A DNA stretch of 64,000 nt from Takakia lepidozioides (lineage: Eukaryota; Streptophyta; Takakiopsida; Takakiales; Takakiaceae). A program made the position numbers and the translations under genes. Shown in pieces: positions 1 through 11,450 of the stretch (positions are counted from its first letter, which is position 1; each line of letters starts with the position of its first letter). Where the stretch lies: NCBI GenBank assembly GCA_030704615.1, contig CM060733.1, forward strand, positions 1,362,001 to 1,426,000, in the 5' to 3' direction. Below the pieces are notes generated by a model that saw nothing but the letters and a program-made list of their open reading frames with translations, was not told the DNA's origin and did not search any database.

Positions 1-780
1 GGGGGATATGTTAGAGCTTCTCCTCTCACAGAGACTCTCACACTCTTGCCAAATTTCAGGAAGTTTGAAAACAGTGGCTCACCTTGTAATTTCGGCATGC
101 AGGGCACCTGCACCCTCCCGGACAATTTGCAAAGCTGTGAGTATCGCGGCATTGTCCACCTCACACTCTCGCTAAGAAAGTCCCAACAAGTCCAGAAGAA
201 AAGGTCAAATGACTCTTGCTTGGCTGTAGGGGAAACCCACATAGACCACATTACAAAATATGTACGGATTGACAGCTCCCTTATGTGCAGTGCACCCTTG
301 AGGCCATAGTCTGAGGTATCAACCAACCCAGAGCCAGCTGGTGAAATTTCTACCCACCAGGGCATAAAAGCTCAGCCTGATATTGGTTATAACCCGAAAT
401 TCCCCATGACAATGCAAGTGACTCTTGTCGAGTGTTTGATGTCCGGATCTCATGCTAGGAAACCAACCCAGCACTGTTGCCCTAGCCCCCTATTTCGCCG
501 CAGACCGCTCAATCACAGTTGATCTAGAAGATCCATAGTAGGAAATAGAGGGTTTTTGGTCACCAGTGTGAACCCTAACTATTTCTCTTCGCAAAACAGC
601 ATAGAAGCCAGAGGCTGAGTACACTAGAAAAGCTCGCGCATACTACATTCATCCAACGCAGCTCATCTCACGGAGAGACAAGCGGCTGTTGATTTGCTGG
701 AAAGCTAGGATGTACTTCTCAAGGAAAAGCTGAGCTGCCATGAAGGAGAGCGAACCAATCGTAAAGAAACTCAGATCGGA
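1..780. other. Left edge, no gene seen
   Basis: No open frame here resembles a known protein. On the minus strand this should be the continuation, probably intron, of the QSOX-like gene whose first exon lies at 871-1070, but I found no second exon. Confidence 0.3.
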
Positions 781-870
781 ACTTCAAAACAAGGCAAAAT
801 TTGCTGACCACCTCAAGCTACAGGGACACGAGCTGCAAAGAATCCATAAGAGAGGGTGAAGGGAACCCAC

Positions 871-1070
871 CAGTGAGCGTAAAATTCCACCAAAGCCCAT
901 GGAGCAGTAACTGCCTTCAAGGTAGAATTGAAGGTCCCGGCAGTGAGCTCGTGTGCATAATCTGACGGTGAAGAAATAGACGTCCCGCTCCGAGCCGCCT
1001 GAGCACCCCCTACTAACATAACCATCCATAGACACGCCAACACCGCCCTGCAGCCTTCTTGGCCCACCAT
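871..1070 (-). CDS. QSOX-like sulfhydryl oxidase, first exon only (partial)
   Basis: Minus-strand exon starting with ATG at 1070. It encodes a hydrophobic N-terminal signal-peptide-like stretch ending near AQA, then a thioredoxin-fold start with the motif WALVEFYAHW, closely resembling the start of quiescin sulfhydryl oxidases, which form disulfides in the secretory pathway. A splice donor after CACTG (GTGGGT on the minus strand) would split the Trp codon just before the expected CxxC active site. Read through without splicing, the frame continues for only about 20 residues, without the CxxC. No matching second exon is visible in the remaining 870 bases, so the gene either continues left of the window or is a truncated remnant. 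A protein-disulfide-isomerase relative is the main alternative. Residue similarity is from memory of the family, not a search. Confidence 0.5.
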
Positions 1071-1440
1071 CTTCTACAGAAATTAAAGCTCCTCCATCAA
1101 TACCCCGCCTGCTCCGATATCCTTTGCTCACCACCCCCTCTCTCTCAGGGTACTACTGCCTCCAACAGTCTTCATACTGTGCTCCGTAGATCCCATCAGC
1201 CTCGTAACAAAAATGGAAGGTGGGTTGTCTAGATCCTTGTGCGAGTCACGCCAACCAGCCCACTGAATCGACCCACGTTGGGATCTATGCAGGTCGCCAC
1301 TAGCATTTTGCCACCCGAGCACCTCCCTCCTGGATTCTCTTTCTGTAGGGCTCTGTGAGAGACTTGCGGATATTCTCTTATTCCCTCCACTCCTTTCAGA
1401 CTTGTGAATAAGTCAAACCATTCATCCATTTATAACTTTC
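1071..1440. other. Upstream region of QSOX-like exon
   Basis: Presumed promoter and 5' leader of the minus-strand exon that starts at 1070. No clear TATA element or other gene was recognised. Confidence 0.2.
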
Positions 1441-1930
1441 ACAGTTGCATGCAGAATTGATTCTGGACTAGCAATGAGATACAACCACAACCCAAGTTAG
1501 CCTAAACAAACCTCAAATGGCAATTGGCTCTCTTGCTTTGCTTTGGCACAACATAAGGGTAGGTAAGACTAGGGAGCATGACTCAGCACAACACACCAAC
1601 CAGCGCCTTGACATGGTGTAAGGTACTTTGACCACATTTTCTCCATTGACTTGCATGTCTCCGCAAAGTCTCTCTCTACAAGAGAGCTAATAAAGGTGTA
1701 CTTAGATTACTGCCTATAAAAGATAAAGGTCCAAGCTATTTCTTCTCCGCATGAAGAGTGAGGTCCAGGCTACTTCTAGCGTTAAGGTAATTGTAGACCC
1801 GAGAGAGATTGCCAAGTGTATAACTCGGTGGTATACTACCTATATATGGAATAGCAAACATACCATCACTGCAGGCCCAGGTAATTTGGCCTCTAGCCTA
1901 GTGCTGTAAAAATGTCAGTTTTGGGCCAAA
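1440..1930. repeat. Dispersed repeat, copy 1
   Basis: Blocks here recur in the same order at 7070-9640. Examples are the run around GACTAGCAATGAGATACAAC (near 1469), AAGTTAGCCTAAA (near 1495), and 1700-1930 beginning ACTTAGATTACTG and including CTAGCGTTAAGGTAATTG and AACTCGGTGG. The second locus holds over 2 kb of extra tandem-duplicated sequence between the first two blocks. No coding capacity was seen, so the element class is unknown. Confidence 0.6.
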
Positions 1931-3300
1931 CTCAAAACTGAATATATGTCAGTTTTGGGTTATTTTGGGGAAGGATTCTATAGCCCCGGAAAGATTCTCT
2001 AATGATCCTTTGGCCCAGGGATAAAGATTCTACCCGGGGATGTGAGCATGCCCAGGGTTAGATTTCAAACAAATATTCTCTTACCCCGGGCTAGCGCCGT
2101 ACCTGGGTCTAGATGATGAAAGTTTCATCCATCCCCATATTTTACAACAGTATTTTTTATGTATTTTGTATACGTACTTGTTTGTAACGGGCAGGCACGT
2201 CCAGCCAAACAAAGGTGTCATTTTGTTTCACTGATTAAGAGACTCAAGATTTTGGCCAACTGGACTCGAATTGGTGGCAAAGCTTACAGTATTCCTCCTG
2301 TGTATCTCCTAGATGCCACTGTAACCATGGCAGCGAGTGACACGACAGGTTGCACATGGTCATGTGGGAATGCACCGAAATATAAACGTCTTCAAGTTGT
2401 CAGACTCCTCAGCTGACTGGTAATTCTGGTTAGATGCCTCTTTAAATGACCTCCGTAGGCTCATAATGATCGTCCATTTGTCAGCCCATCATAATCGAAA
2501 GTCCCTCTCCAAGTTTGCTCTAAGCTTGGGGTCGACACATTTGCTCAAATCATGAGATGTTGGTACTTGTCCAAGAAGGAGACTTACAATCGCGTAGGAG
2601 AAGGGTCGGGACACCTCAAACTTGTACAATGCTATCTTGAAAATCAGATGGCCTAGCATGCGTGCCTGTGCAACGCAAGTAAAACAAATAATATTAGCAT
2701 TCAAATAACACATCTGGTGAGTGGTAGAATATAAAAGCTCAAGGTAGCAGCTGGCTGCAAGTATAGTGAACATGGAGATTTACCCTATCCAACTGAATAT
2801 CGGGTCGGACAATTTCAGTGTCGAGTTTTACATGTAGAATTATCTTTTGGAGGTTGTTTGGATACTCGAAAATTGCATTGTAGTTCTGCAACACATAATA
2901 AATTTCAGTTAACTTTGTAGGTATCTTTGGCTTTCTTTAGCTGAGTGTTGATCAAATTTGATTAGCTATAGGTTCAGATTCTTACAAATGTGATTGACCA
3001 GAACTGTTTTCATGCGTTAGTCAACCGCGTCAAAGGTATTGCTTTCAGCAATATATTGTCGCTTGAGTGGATGAAGTCCACCTTGGGCTTGTAGGAAGCT
3101 TGTTTGGAGACCACATATGAGCACCATTACTCTGTAAAAGCGGCAAGCTCTTTCCCTTGGTGCACCTGAATACACGTTATTTAGAATATGTTGCATAATA
3201 TGCAAGAGCTTCCTCTCCTAGTGGCATTGCAATCAGACCCTCTGTTTCTCAGTCCTAGGCATGCATAAAAACAACCATGTATACCTGAATATGAGTGTTT
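1931..3300. other. No gene recognised
   Basis: Short open frames on both strands, such as 2489-2773 on the minus strand, match no family I can name and lack supporting exons. The stretch adjoins a degraded minus-strand coding relic at 3315-4320. Confidence 0.25.
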
Positions 3301-3314
3301 AGGATTGGTGAGGA

Positions 3315-3690
3315 GTCTAGGTAGGAGTTATAGGCTTTGAAGACTATGTGGAAAAGATAGAAGCGTTGATAGTCCAACAATGTTGAGACAATGCTTCATC
3401 AACTTTGACTCTTGCTTCCAACAAAAGCAACTCATCCTCCTCACCCTGCTTATGGGCTTGACGACACATTAGCTCCAATTGACTTTTCGAAAAAGATGTG
3501 TCTAGGTAGGAGTTGTAGGCTTTGAAGACTATGTGGAAAAGATAGAAGCGTTGATAGTCCAACAATGTTGAGACAATGCTTCATCAACTTTGACTCTTGC
3601 TTCCAACAAAAGCAACTCATCCTCCTCGGCCAGCTTATGGGCTTGACGACACATAAGTTCCAATTGACTTTTCGAAAAAGATGTGAAGGT
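3315..3690 (-). repeat. 185-bp tandem duplication inside a degraded minus-strand ORF
   Basis: The sequence from TCTAGGTAGGAGTT at 3316 to about 3500 is repeated from 3501 with only a few substitutions, for example ACCCTGC versus GGCCAGC. Both units encode on the minus strand the same run beginning SFSKSQLELMCRQAHK and ending near HCWTINASIF. The duplication is internal to an open frame reaching 3816. Confidence 0.8.
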
Positions 3691-4320
3691 AGACAATTGT
3701 AGCACCGCATCCCCACCATAGCATTCAAGAATATCCCGAACTACTTCCAATCGATGACAATTATGTGATTGCGCAATACATGCCTCAAACTTATCCCATT
3801 GTCGCCAAAACGACATTGCAACTGGTCATCTCGAAGCTCGAGGCAAACATCCCTCAGCTACTGGTCTAAACTGGTGTCTGATGTCACATCATGCTCAAAA
3901 TGCCTTGAAGGCCAACCAAAAAGATTTTGACCATTTCTTCTCGTAAGGATTCCGGTGCGTTTGCAAGGTGCTATCCATTACTTGCCGTTGCTCCAGGGCT
4001 ACAATATAAGCCTTATGTGCATTCAACCATGTTTCTGACAAGTCGTTTAGTTGGACATCCTCGGAGTTGTCCAAACGTGTAAGTTGTTGTGTCCCTACTA
4101 TTGATGCGCTTGCTGGAACAGTAATTGCTGATGCTGATGTTGTGTACCTGTTGTTGTCATCGTTGGAGTTGTCCGAGGTCGAGGACGCCCTCGCAGAAGA
4201 CCTTCATCAGGCAAAGGGTTTGAAATAGTTAGATGCATTTGACATGGAGGCCCAGTCGAAGAAGACTTGCAGAAAACTCAGCTCGGGCTACGATTGGAGT
4301 ACCTGTACGGGTAGCTAGGT
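3529..4320 (-). pseudogene. Degraded coding relic, unknown family
   Basis: Several minus-strand frames can be chained with frameshifts. A segment around 3910-4130 reads with few stops and includes LDNSEDVQLNDLSETWLNAH and EKKWSKSFWLAFKAF. It is followed by a 95-residue open frame (3529-3816) containing FWRQWDKFEACIAQSH. The stop codons and shifts say it is broken. I do not recognise the family. The acidic and aromatic character would suit a transposon-associated DNA-binding protein, but that is a guess. Confidence 0.35.
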
Positions 4321-5500
4321 GATTAGTACTCTTTGCATTTTATTTTATTTTTGCATCTAGCAAGCACAACTAGTAGTATAGTCATCATCAAAATAGTGCA
4401 GTGTGCTGAAATTAAGTAGTGACGTACGTAGTCAATAAATAAAGTGTACTCATCATCACTATCGTCATCTTGATCATGTTGTGCTGCCATGGGACTGTAT
4501 AGAGTGTTGCAATAGGTAGTAATGACAGCCCTCGGTAGTGTGGTGGGATCCGGAAGGTACACCACAAAGGCGTTGCTTGCCAATGACCCAAATAAAGATA
4601 TTGTTGTCCAAGTATATGGTAATAGTTGGAAGCTTCTACCAACTTTTGTACCTCTAGCTTTCTTTGTCCGTTTGTAGAATAAGTCTGAAACGGGCCTGAA
4701 CAGAACTGCAATGATTGAACTCTGGTAATGCTGCAAAAGCTTGGGCAATCTCGTACTCTACTGTGTGATGTGAAACTGGTTGAGGGTAGATAAAACCACC
4801 CCAGGGTGGTGTATGGGGCAACGTCACCAGCACATTAGGAGGCCAGCTAGCCACCACATGGATGGTCTTTCCATCATTACAAGTCTAGTGGATACTCTGG
4901 AGCATTGTGTAAATTGTTCTTGTGATGTTCCTTTGTGCGTTAATGGCCCTCCCGCGGGCTGCTTATTCACTGAGGGAGAAGGATGAGCTGCAATGCTGGT
5001 CAACATGGTCTTGAGTACATGTGTATGACATGCCTCGTCTGCCCGATGCCCCAAACCGAGGCGGGAAGGCAAAGGCTCGCCCTCGGCCTTGGAGTCCCAG
5101 GGAAGACATTCACCATAGCACTTGAAGCACGATTGTTTGGCAAATGTCTTTCCCCCAACCAATCATCCTCGTCTGACATTGAATTGTTTTTCTACAAGCA
5201 AACAAAGGTACTAGTGTCAGAGGTTTCTTTGAAGAAACTATTAGGATCTTTACATCACAAATTGTCGGCTAGATTCTCCCCTCAACATACATAACAAGGA
5301 TTAGTGCTGGAATGTTGTTTTATATTAGATGGAACTGCATTAATACTAAGGCATGCACACATTCTAATATTGTTTAGAAACAATTCCATAAGCTATCACA
5401 CGATCTATGTATGTAATGATAAGTGCATGTCAATATAGGTTTGATTCCTCCAATTTGTGTCAACACCTTGTTTGATTTGGACAAGCTCTCACAAGCAGAT
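4321..5500. other. Possible further part of the unknown minus-strand relic
   Basis: Overlapping minus-strand frames (4323-4748, 4824-5162) include an acidic start followed by a hydrophobic segment near 4330-4500, but frames switch and no domain is recognisable. Probably the 5' part of the relic at 3529-4320 or an unrelated repeat. Confidence 0.2.
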
Positions 5501-6160
5501 GGATCAAAAGGTAAAATGATAATAATTACCACCATCAGTGGTTTAGGTCATTGCTGATTCATTATGTTAGATCTGTTGCTGCCAAGTTTGACATTTATGA
5601 AACATTACTGCAATCAACTAGTCAATTGGAGAAAATTCATTCTAAAGCTTGCTGCAACATTCTTTCAAAGCTGAGTAAGAAAATTGACCTCGACGAATGG
5701 AACATCAAGAAACCATGGGAACTTTGGGAACAACCATAGGGGACAAGCAAAGAAATTCCACTTCTTCGAACCAGAGGGAAGAAATGGCGAGTTCTGCTTA
5801 TTCGAAGACAAGATGAGCAATACATTCTCAGACGGTTTAATGAGGTATTTCAGCTTCTCTACTTGTCTGATTCAATTGTTTTAGGGTGGTTGAAGAATTC
5901 AGCTTTGTTATGTGAATCTGTGTTTATTGAAGAGTTTTGTTTGTTGCTTGATTTTCCAAAACATAGTGAGCGAGGAGATGTGGCCACAACCCCATGAATA
6001 AGAGAGCAATTGCCCCCGAATAGTGCGAGGCAGTAACCATGACCCTACATCACCTGTAATTCGCAATTGCTACATTCGTTACCTTGTGTCTGTATTTTGT
6101 TTGTGTGTGTTAGTAATGTCGAGTGTGATTAGGAGATTGCTTCATGATCTTCAGCTAAAC
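5501..6160 (+). other. Unidentified plus-strand open segments
   Basis: A plus-strand frame at 5551-5739 (VAAKFDIYETLLQSTSQLEK within it) precedes the integrase-core relic and might be its upstream part, but no domain is recognised. A stop at 5737-5739 and further stops interrupt it. Confidence 0.2.
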
Positions 6161-6164
6161 TGTT

Positions 6165-6836
6165 GTGTGTTGGGACCTCCCTATAGGAATAGGCAAGAGA
6201 GGCAAGATGGAGCCCACAGCCCAATTTGGGAGAGTATATAGCATGACTTGCTACGTGGAGAACATGTTGGTAGAGATGATGACTCTAAAGGACATTGTTG
6301 AGGCTCTTCGCATCAATGATGTAAGACAATTGAAGGGAATGATGACCAAGGCTCTGGGTGAACTATTTGGAGTGTTCCATAAATTTACGGTACAAGAATT
6401 GTGTGATAAGATCCAAGAGCTGTTGCGCCCAATAACCTGAAATGGAATCAATTGGGGAGTGCGGCAAGTGAGAGCAGCCTTGCGTGCACAAAATGTGAGG
6501 GTTTCTCGCCCCAAAGTTGCTGCAGCACTTCGGATCATTTCACCAGAGCAATATGAACGGCGACGCGGAGCTCGGACACTTGTGAGGCTCCGCAAGGACA
6601 ATCAGCAGGGAATGAACCATGATGGTTCACCCTCAGAGACTATACGCCAAACATCCCTGGCCAAAACTACATTCGCACCTCTGCCACCCAACCAAACGAA
6701 AGGTTGGTGCCTATTTGGCCGGCTCGATTTGGACCCAATACAATGTCATGATGCCAATGGCCTTATGGCATATTGACTGTAAGTGTTCAATTAGCAATTC
6801 TGACAATCGTGTTGAGAACAGTCAGAAAGATGCATA
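6165..6836 (+). pseudogene. Broken integrase-core (rve-like) transposon gene
   Basis: The frame at 6165-6440 runs into a stop, then continues in the same frame from 6459 with a helix-turn-helix-like stretch VRQVRAALRAQNVRVSRPK. It then shifts frame to reach ALWHIDCKCSI near 6764-6796. The combination of R-x-V-x-x-AL-x-x-x-GV-x-V-x-R followed by a Y-x-V-x-x-P-x-ALWHID start of a retroviral-type integrase core matches the integrase core domain proteins common in animal and early plant genomes; the D of WHID is the first catalytic Asp of that fold. The remaining core (second Asp and Glu) is missing after 6836. One stop codon, at least one frameshift and a 3' truncation make it non-functional. 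Family placement is from memory of the motif. Confidence 0.5.
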
Positions 6837-7091
6837 AATGGTATCCTCCCTCTATGATAGTGGATATAGTAAATTAAAGCTGTAATTTTGAATTTTGCTA
6901 GTGACATGATTCCTTGATTATCTTGCAACTTACAATAAATTGAGTATGTTTAGTATACGAGTGTACGCAAGCATCGACGGAGCTTCGCTACTATGGCTTG
7001 CAACAATAAAGCAGAAATCATATTTCAAGGTTACATAGTCTATGATGAATAGTTCAAGGTTACACAGTCTAACTTTCACAGTTTGATTCTG
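6837..7091. other. AT-rich spacer
   Basis: AT-rich sequence with no open frame. Two near-copies of TTCAAGGTTACA occur at about 7026 and 7052, just before the repeat block that starts near 7080. Confidence 0.4.
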
Positions 7092-8605
7092 GACTAGCAA
7101 TGAGATACAACTACAGTCAAACCTAGATAATTGTTATGCTCCAAGAGTATAGACTCTATAACTATTAGGCGGTTACATCAAATAACAGTAAAATAGGTTG
7201 AAATTTCATAACGTAACAATTAAAAATTTAACATTAAAATAGGTCCTTCATATGCAAGATAACATTTAGAAAATTGAAATCGCCATTTGAATAGTTCAAA
7301 TGACCATTTCAATATTCAAATGGGTCATTTGGACTATTCAAATGGCCATTTCAATATTGAATTTGAATTTGAATATAGTACCATTTTATTTTTATTTTTA
7401 TTTTTATTTTTTAAAAACCATATCCGAGTTCATATTTCCAGGTTATTGACATTCAGATACCATTGCTCATATCATTCCGAACCACCTATGCATATTAGAT
7501 TCGTACTTGAAATTCAGGGGCTGCATTATTGGAAAACCTACCTTAAAAAAAAATAGCACTGCATACCAGAACCCTTCTAGTATTTCCAATTCAAGATACC
7601 CGACCAACACTGGTGTTAACCTTACTTATCTGAGTGTTAAGTGTGTGTGTGACCAACTTTAGGGGCTATTATTCATGGAGGTGATTTATTAGTGGCCAGA
7701 ATGGATTACTCCTTATCTGATCCAACTAGTTTAGAGGTGTATATTGAATGTAACAATTACAGAGGTGTTTTAATAAAGAGGAGAGTAGGTATTCAATAAC
7801 AAATAACAAATAACAAATAACTGCACTGAGACTAGCAATGAGATACAACTACACTCAAACCTAGATAATTGTTATGCTCCAAGAGTATAGACTCTATAAC
7901 AATTAGGCAGTTATATCAAATAACAGTAAAATAGGTTGAAATTTCATAACGTAACAGAAATTTAACATTAAAACAGGTTCTTCAGATGCAAGATAACATT
8001 TAGAGAATTGAAATGGCCATTTGGATAGTTCAAATGACCATTTTGAACAATATTCAAATCGGTCATTTGGACTATTCAAATGGCCATTTCAATATTGGAA
8101 TGGGTCATTTGGGCTATTCAAATGGTCATTTCAATATTGAATTTGAATTTGAATACTAGTACCATTTTTATTTTATTACTATTTAAAAAAAACAATATTC
8201 GAGTTCATATTTCTAGGTTATTGACATTCAGATACCATTGCTCATATTCGGATTGATTTGTTGAAAACCACCTATGCATATTAGATTCGTACTTGAAATT
8301 CAGGGGCTGCATTATTGGAAAACCTACCTGTCTTAAGTAAAAATAGCACTGCATACCAGGACCCTTCTAGTATTTCCAATTCAAGATACCCGACCAACAC
8401 TGGTGTTAACCTTACTTAACTGAGTGTTAAATGAGTGTGTCACCAACTTTAGGGGTTGTTATTCATGGAGGTGATTTAATAGTGGCCAGAATGGATTACT
8501 CCTTATCTGATCCAACTAGTTTAGAGGTGTATATTGACTGTAACAATTACAGAGGTGTTTTAACAAAGAGGAGAGTAGGGATCCAATAACAACTAACAAA
8601 TAATA
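7092..8605. repeat. 738-bp tandem duplication with hairpin-prone core
   Basis: Unit 1 runs 7092-7829 and unit 2 7830 to about 8605. Both start GACTAGCAATGAGATACAAC and end in a CAATAACAAATAACAAATAA-like tract. Each contains TAATTGTTAT and ATAACAATTAG flanking AGAGTATAGACTCT, an imperfect inverted repeat. Each also carries a cluster of CAAATGGCCATTT and CAAATGACCATTT motifs that can fold on themselves (7275-7375 and 8005-8150). Unit 2 has one extra copy of the ATGG motif block. No coding frame is conserved between the units. Confidence 0.8.
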
Positions 8606-8639
8606 ACGCTATTTTTGTCATTCTTAGTGTATACTAGGG

Positions 8640-8960
8640 TAGCATGTGCCGTTGGCCCAAGTGTCCAGGGTCATCTAAGTCCAAGTGCAGTCCCCTATGT
8701 ATCTAAAGACCTTCATGTTTGGGAGATCTACGCCTAGGGTAGCCTATGCCATTGGCCCATGTGTAAAGAATTGAAATCTAAGCCCAAGTGCAATCCCCTA
8801 TATATCCACGTCTCCTATGTCAAGGCCCATGTGTGAAGAATTGAAATCTAAGCCCAAGTGCATCTCCTGTGTATCCAAGTGTTTCTCTCATGTAGAGGTC
8901 CAAGTGCAATCCCCCGTGCATCAAGAGACTCTACAGTTTGGGAGATCTCTTTGTCATTGT
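8640..8960. repeat. Degenerate short tandem repeats
   Basis: Three to four imperfect copies of about 60-100 bp share GCCCAAGTGCA followed by TCCCCTATGTATC or similar. Two carry the identical run AAGAATTGAAATCTAAGCCC (near 8766 and 8837), and GGGAGATCT occurs twice. The last copy grades into the 8960-9380 spacer. Confidence 0.6.
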
Positions 8961-9383
8961 TCCAACAAAGCCCATTTTGCTATTTTTGCAATCTCCCTTG
9001 TCGAGGTTTCCTATATTAAAATATCCACTTTGCTATTTTTCGCAAATTTCCAGCGACCAAAAGTACTTGAAATTCGAAATCTCCCACATGAACGGCCAAT
9101 CACTACTCCAGGAAAGCCCACTTTGTATTTTTTTGGAATTTCCAACGGCCCAAAGTACTTGAAATTCCACATCTCCCACACCGCAGGTCCAAAAATCATG
9201 AGACCAAGCCCGTGCACCCCTCCTCGTCGAGGGCTTTCCAACGGTACCAAACACCAAGGCTGGCCCCCGCGGTTCGGGACATCTCAACGTGACAAAACAA
9301 ACAAAACAAACAAACCAATTGGCTTCCTGCATGTATTGATTTTTTTCAAAGTAAGAAAATCATAACATTTATGATGCCGACCG
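8961..9383. other. Spacer with weakly duplicated segments
   Basis: Two similar stretches, around 9040-9100 and 9110-9180, share AAAGTACTTGAAATTC and ATCTCCCACA. An open frame at 8817-9365 spans them but its residues follow the DNA repeats, so I do not call a gene. Confidence 0.4.
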
Positions 9384-9626
9384 AAGTTAGCCTAAATACT
9401 TAGATTACTGTCTATAAAGGATAAAAGTCCAAGCTATTTCTAGCGTTAAGGTAATTGTAGACCCGAGTGAATGCGTAGTCCTTGCCTAAAGGCCGCATGG
9501 CTCAATAAAGGCTTAGATTGCGAGTGTACAACTCGGTGGCATACCATATGTGAAATAGCAAAAAGACCATCACTATAGGCCCAGATAATTTGCTCTGTAG
9601 TACTGTAAAATGTCAGTTTTGGGCAT
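9384..9626. repeat. Dispersed repeat, copy 2 (distal part)
   Basis: Closely matches 1495-1930: GAAGTTAGCCTAAA, ACTTAGATTACTG, CTAGCGTTAAGGTAATTG, AACTCGGTGG, CCATCACT and TGTCAGTTTTGGG occur in the same order and orientation. Confidence 0.65.
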
Positions 9627-9719
9627 GGCCACTATCATAGGCGACCTAGGCTTGAACCGGGGTTTGGACTCCTCCCGGGCTTGGACCCTGCCACCTTCCT
9701 AATGCTATGGATAGTGGCC
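9627..9719 (-). repeat. Hairpin with tRNA-like pol III boxes
   Basis: Ends form a near-perfect inverted repeat: GGCCACTATCATAG at 9627-9640 against CTATGGATAGTGGCC at 9705-9719. Read on the minus strand, the interior has an A-box-like TAGCATTAGG and a B-box-like CGGTTCAAGCC, the spacing of a tRNA-derived promoter. It is too long and lacks a clean T-arm for a real tRNA; a SINE head or a MITE are the alternatives. Confidence 0.4.
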
Positions 9720-11450
9720 GGAACTCTTGAGAGTGTCATTGGGAACTATGGGAAATATTTTCTAAAAGAATTTACGGGCAACTGCCCAGAAATGGACAAG
9801 GCGAGATCTGATTTAGTCCTAATTTCGAGGGCCACGATTTTGCCTCTCTCATCTCTGTCTCTTGCCTTGCCCAAACTGTTGAAGCCCGCGTGCGTCGATC
9901 CGAGAGTGTGTTCAATCCCCTTGCCAAAAACAACAACCTTCCATGTGGAACGGGCATGCTTCTCATTAGGGTGAGGTTCTCCGTGCAAAGAGGATTTTAG
10001 CTGAAAAATTGAATTTTTTTTCCTTTGAAGCTAAATGAAGGTTTTTGTCTCTTTTGCAGCTGTTTGAATCCGAACTGTTTGCACGACATCGTTATTGCAG
10101 TTTTTACACCATCAATGCAGCTTTAGTTGTACAAGCGCTGATTGTGAGAATTGTTTAGTGATTTCCGTCATCGACCATATGCAGAAAAATGCGTTTACGA
10201 ATGGCGACTATGAGGTATATGACTGGATGGAGGGCACTCAGTTTTCATGTTTGTAGAGAGGTGTGACATGTTGGCGATGTTGCTCGCATAAGAGATTTGG
10301 CATGTAGCGCTGTAGGTCTCCCTCTTTGGTTATTAGTACTATTTAGTATATTGCTCTAATGTCATGGTAGACAACTGCTTGTTGATGTTGCGGTTCTCAC
10401 ATACTCTATGGTGGGGAGAGGCAAAGAAATGTACCAATGGTTTTTTGTCCAGAAGTTCAGGTGACATGAACGTCGAACAGATAGTAATTATGATAATGCA
10501 AGCTTTTCTCATTGGAACTTTGAGACCATAGATCTTGCATCAAATGTAGATTTGGGCCCCAGTTCCTTTTTCATAGTGCTACACAATAAAAACCTACTTG
10601 TGTTTGGCCCTTGGCTTGCTCTTTGCTTTGGCCAAGAGAACGGTGAAGACCAGAAGAGAGTAGGCGAAGCGTGTTGTTTGTAATGTGTATTTTATTTTGG
10701 AAGACCAAAATAAGGAGAGACAAATACTATTGAACCATCATATGCAAATCTTTGATATACACCCTTAAGAGTTAGTCCATGTTGTGTATCAGTGTGGTAT
10801 CAAAAACCATCATGCAAGTACTAACCATTTGTTAGTTGAGTATTGCAGATGCCGTTTCAATATAGAATCATTCCACCCTCGCAGCAAAGATAGATTTCAA
10901 TAAGCCTCAAAATGGGCGGTATGTTGTTACTGCAGATTGTGCTTTGCTGATATTGATGGAGGAGAAGATGCTAGTTGCACTCTTTTAGTCTTTTTTTTGC
11001 ACTCCCAACATCACTTTGATTTTTGCATTTATTCTAAGTGTCATTTATGTGTAGAAGGGCACCTAGTAGCTCTTAAGGTTGTTAAAATGGGCTAGCAGAA
11101 CGCTAAGTAATTGTCGGTGTAGCTTCAAGCTGCAAACTATAAGGGGTAGCTAGAGGGTGAAAGCCTAAAATAGAAAAAATATCATTCTTTGCTCTTTTCT
11201 AGAAGTTTGACAAACTGAAAAGTTGTGGCCATTCTTGTATCTATGATTACTCTTGTCAAATTTATTCTATTTCTTGGGAAAATTGCAACATATGGATCAA
11301 CAATGGAACCTAAAGCGTGTCACTGAGAGTCATGTAGCATCTCTAGTTGGCTCCTATAGGCTTCATCACTTAGAAACAGTCAAAACTTGTAGTCAATTCA
11401 GCCCTAAAATAGGTAGATCAGGAAGTATATTCTCCCTACCGTAGTGGGAT
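9720..11450. other. No gene recognised
   Basis: Open frames here are short and overlap on both strands without any recognisable domain. No RNA gene or clear repeat was seen. Confidence 0.3.

Noticed and set aside
8817-9365. 182-residue plus-strand ORF
   Set aside because: Its repeats follow the underlying DNA repeats and other frames are equally open; no domain.
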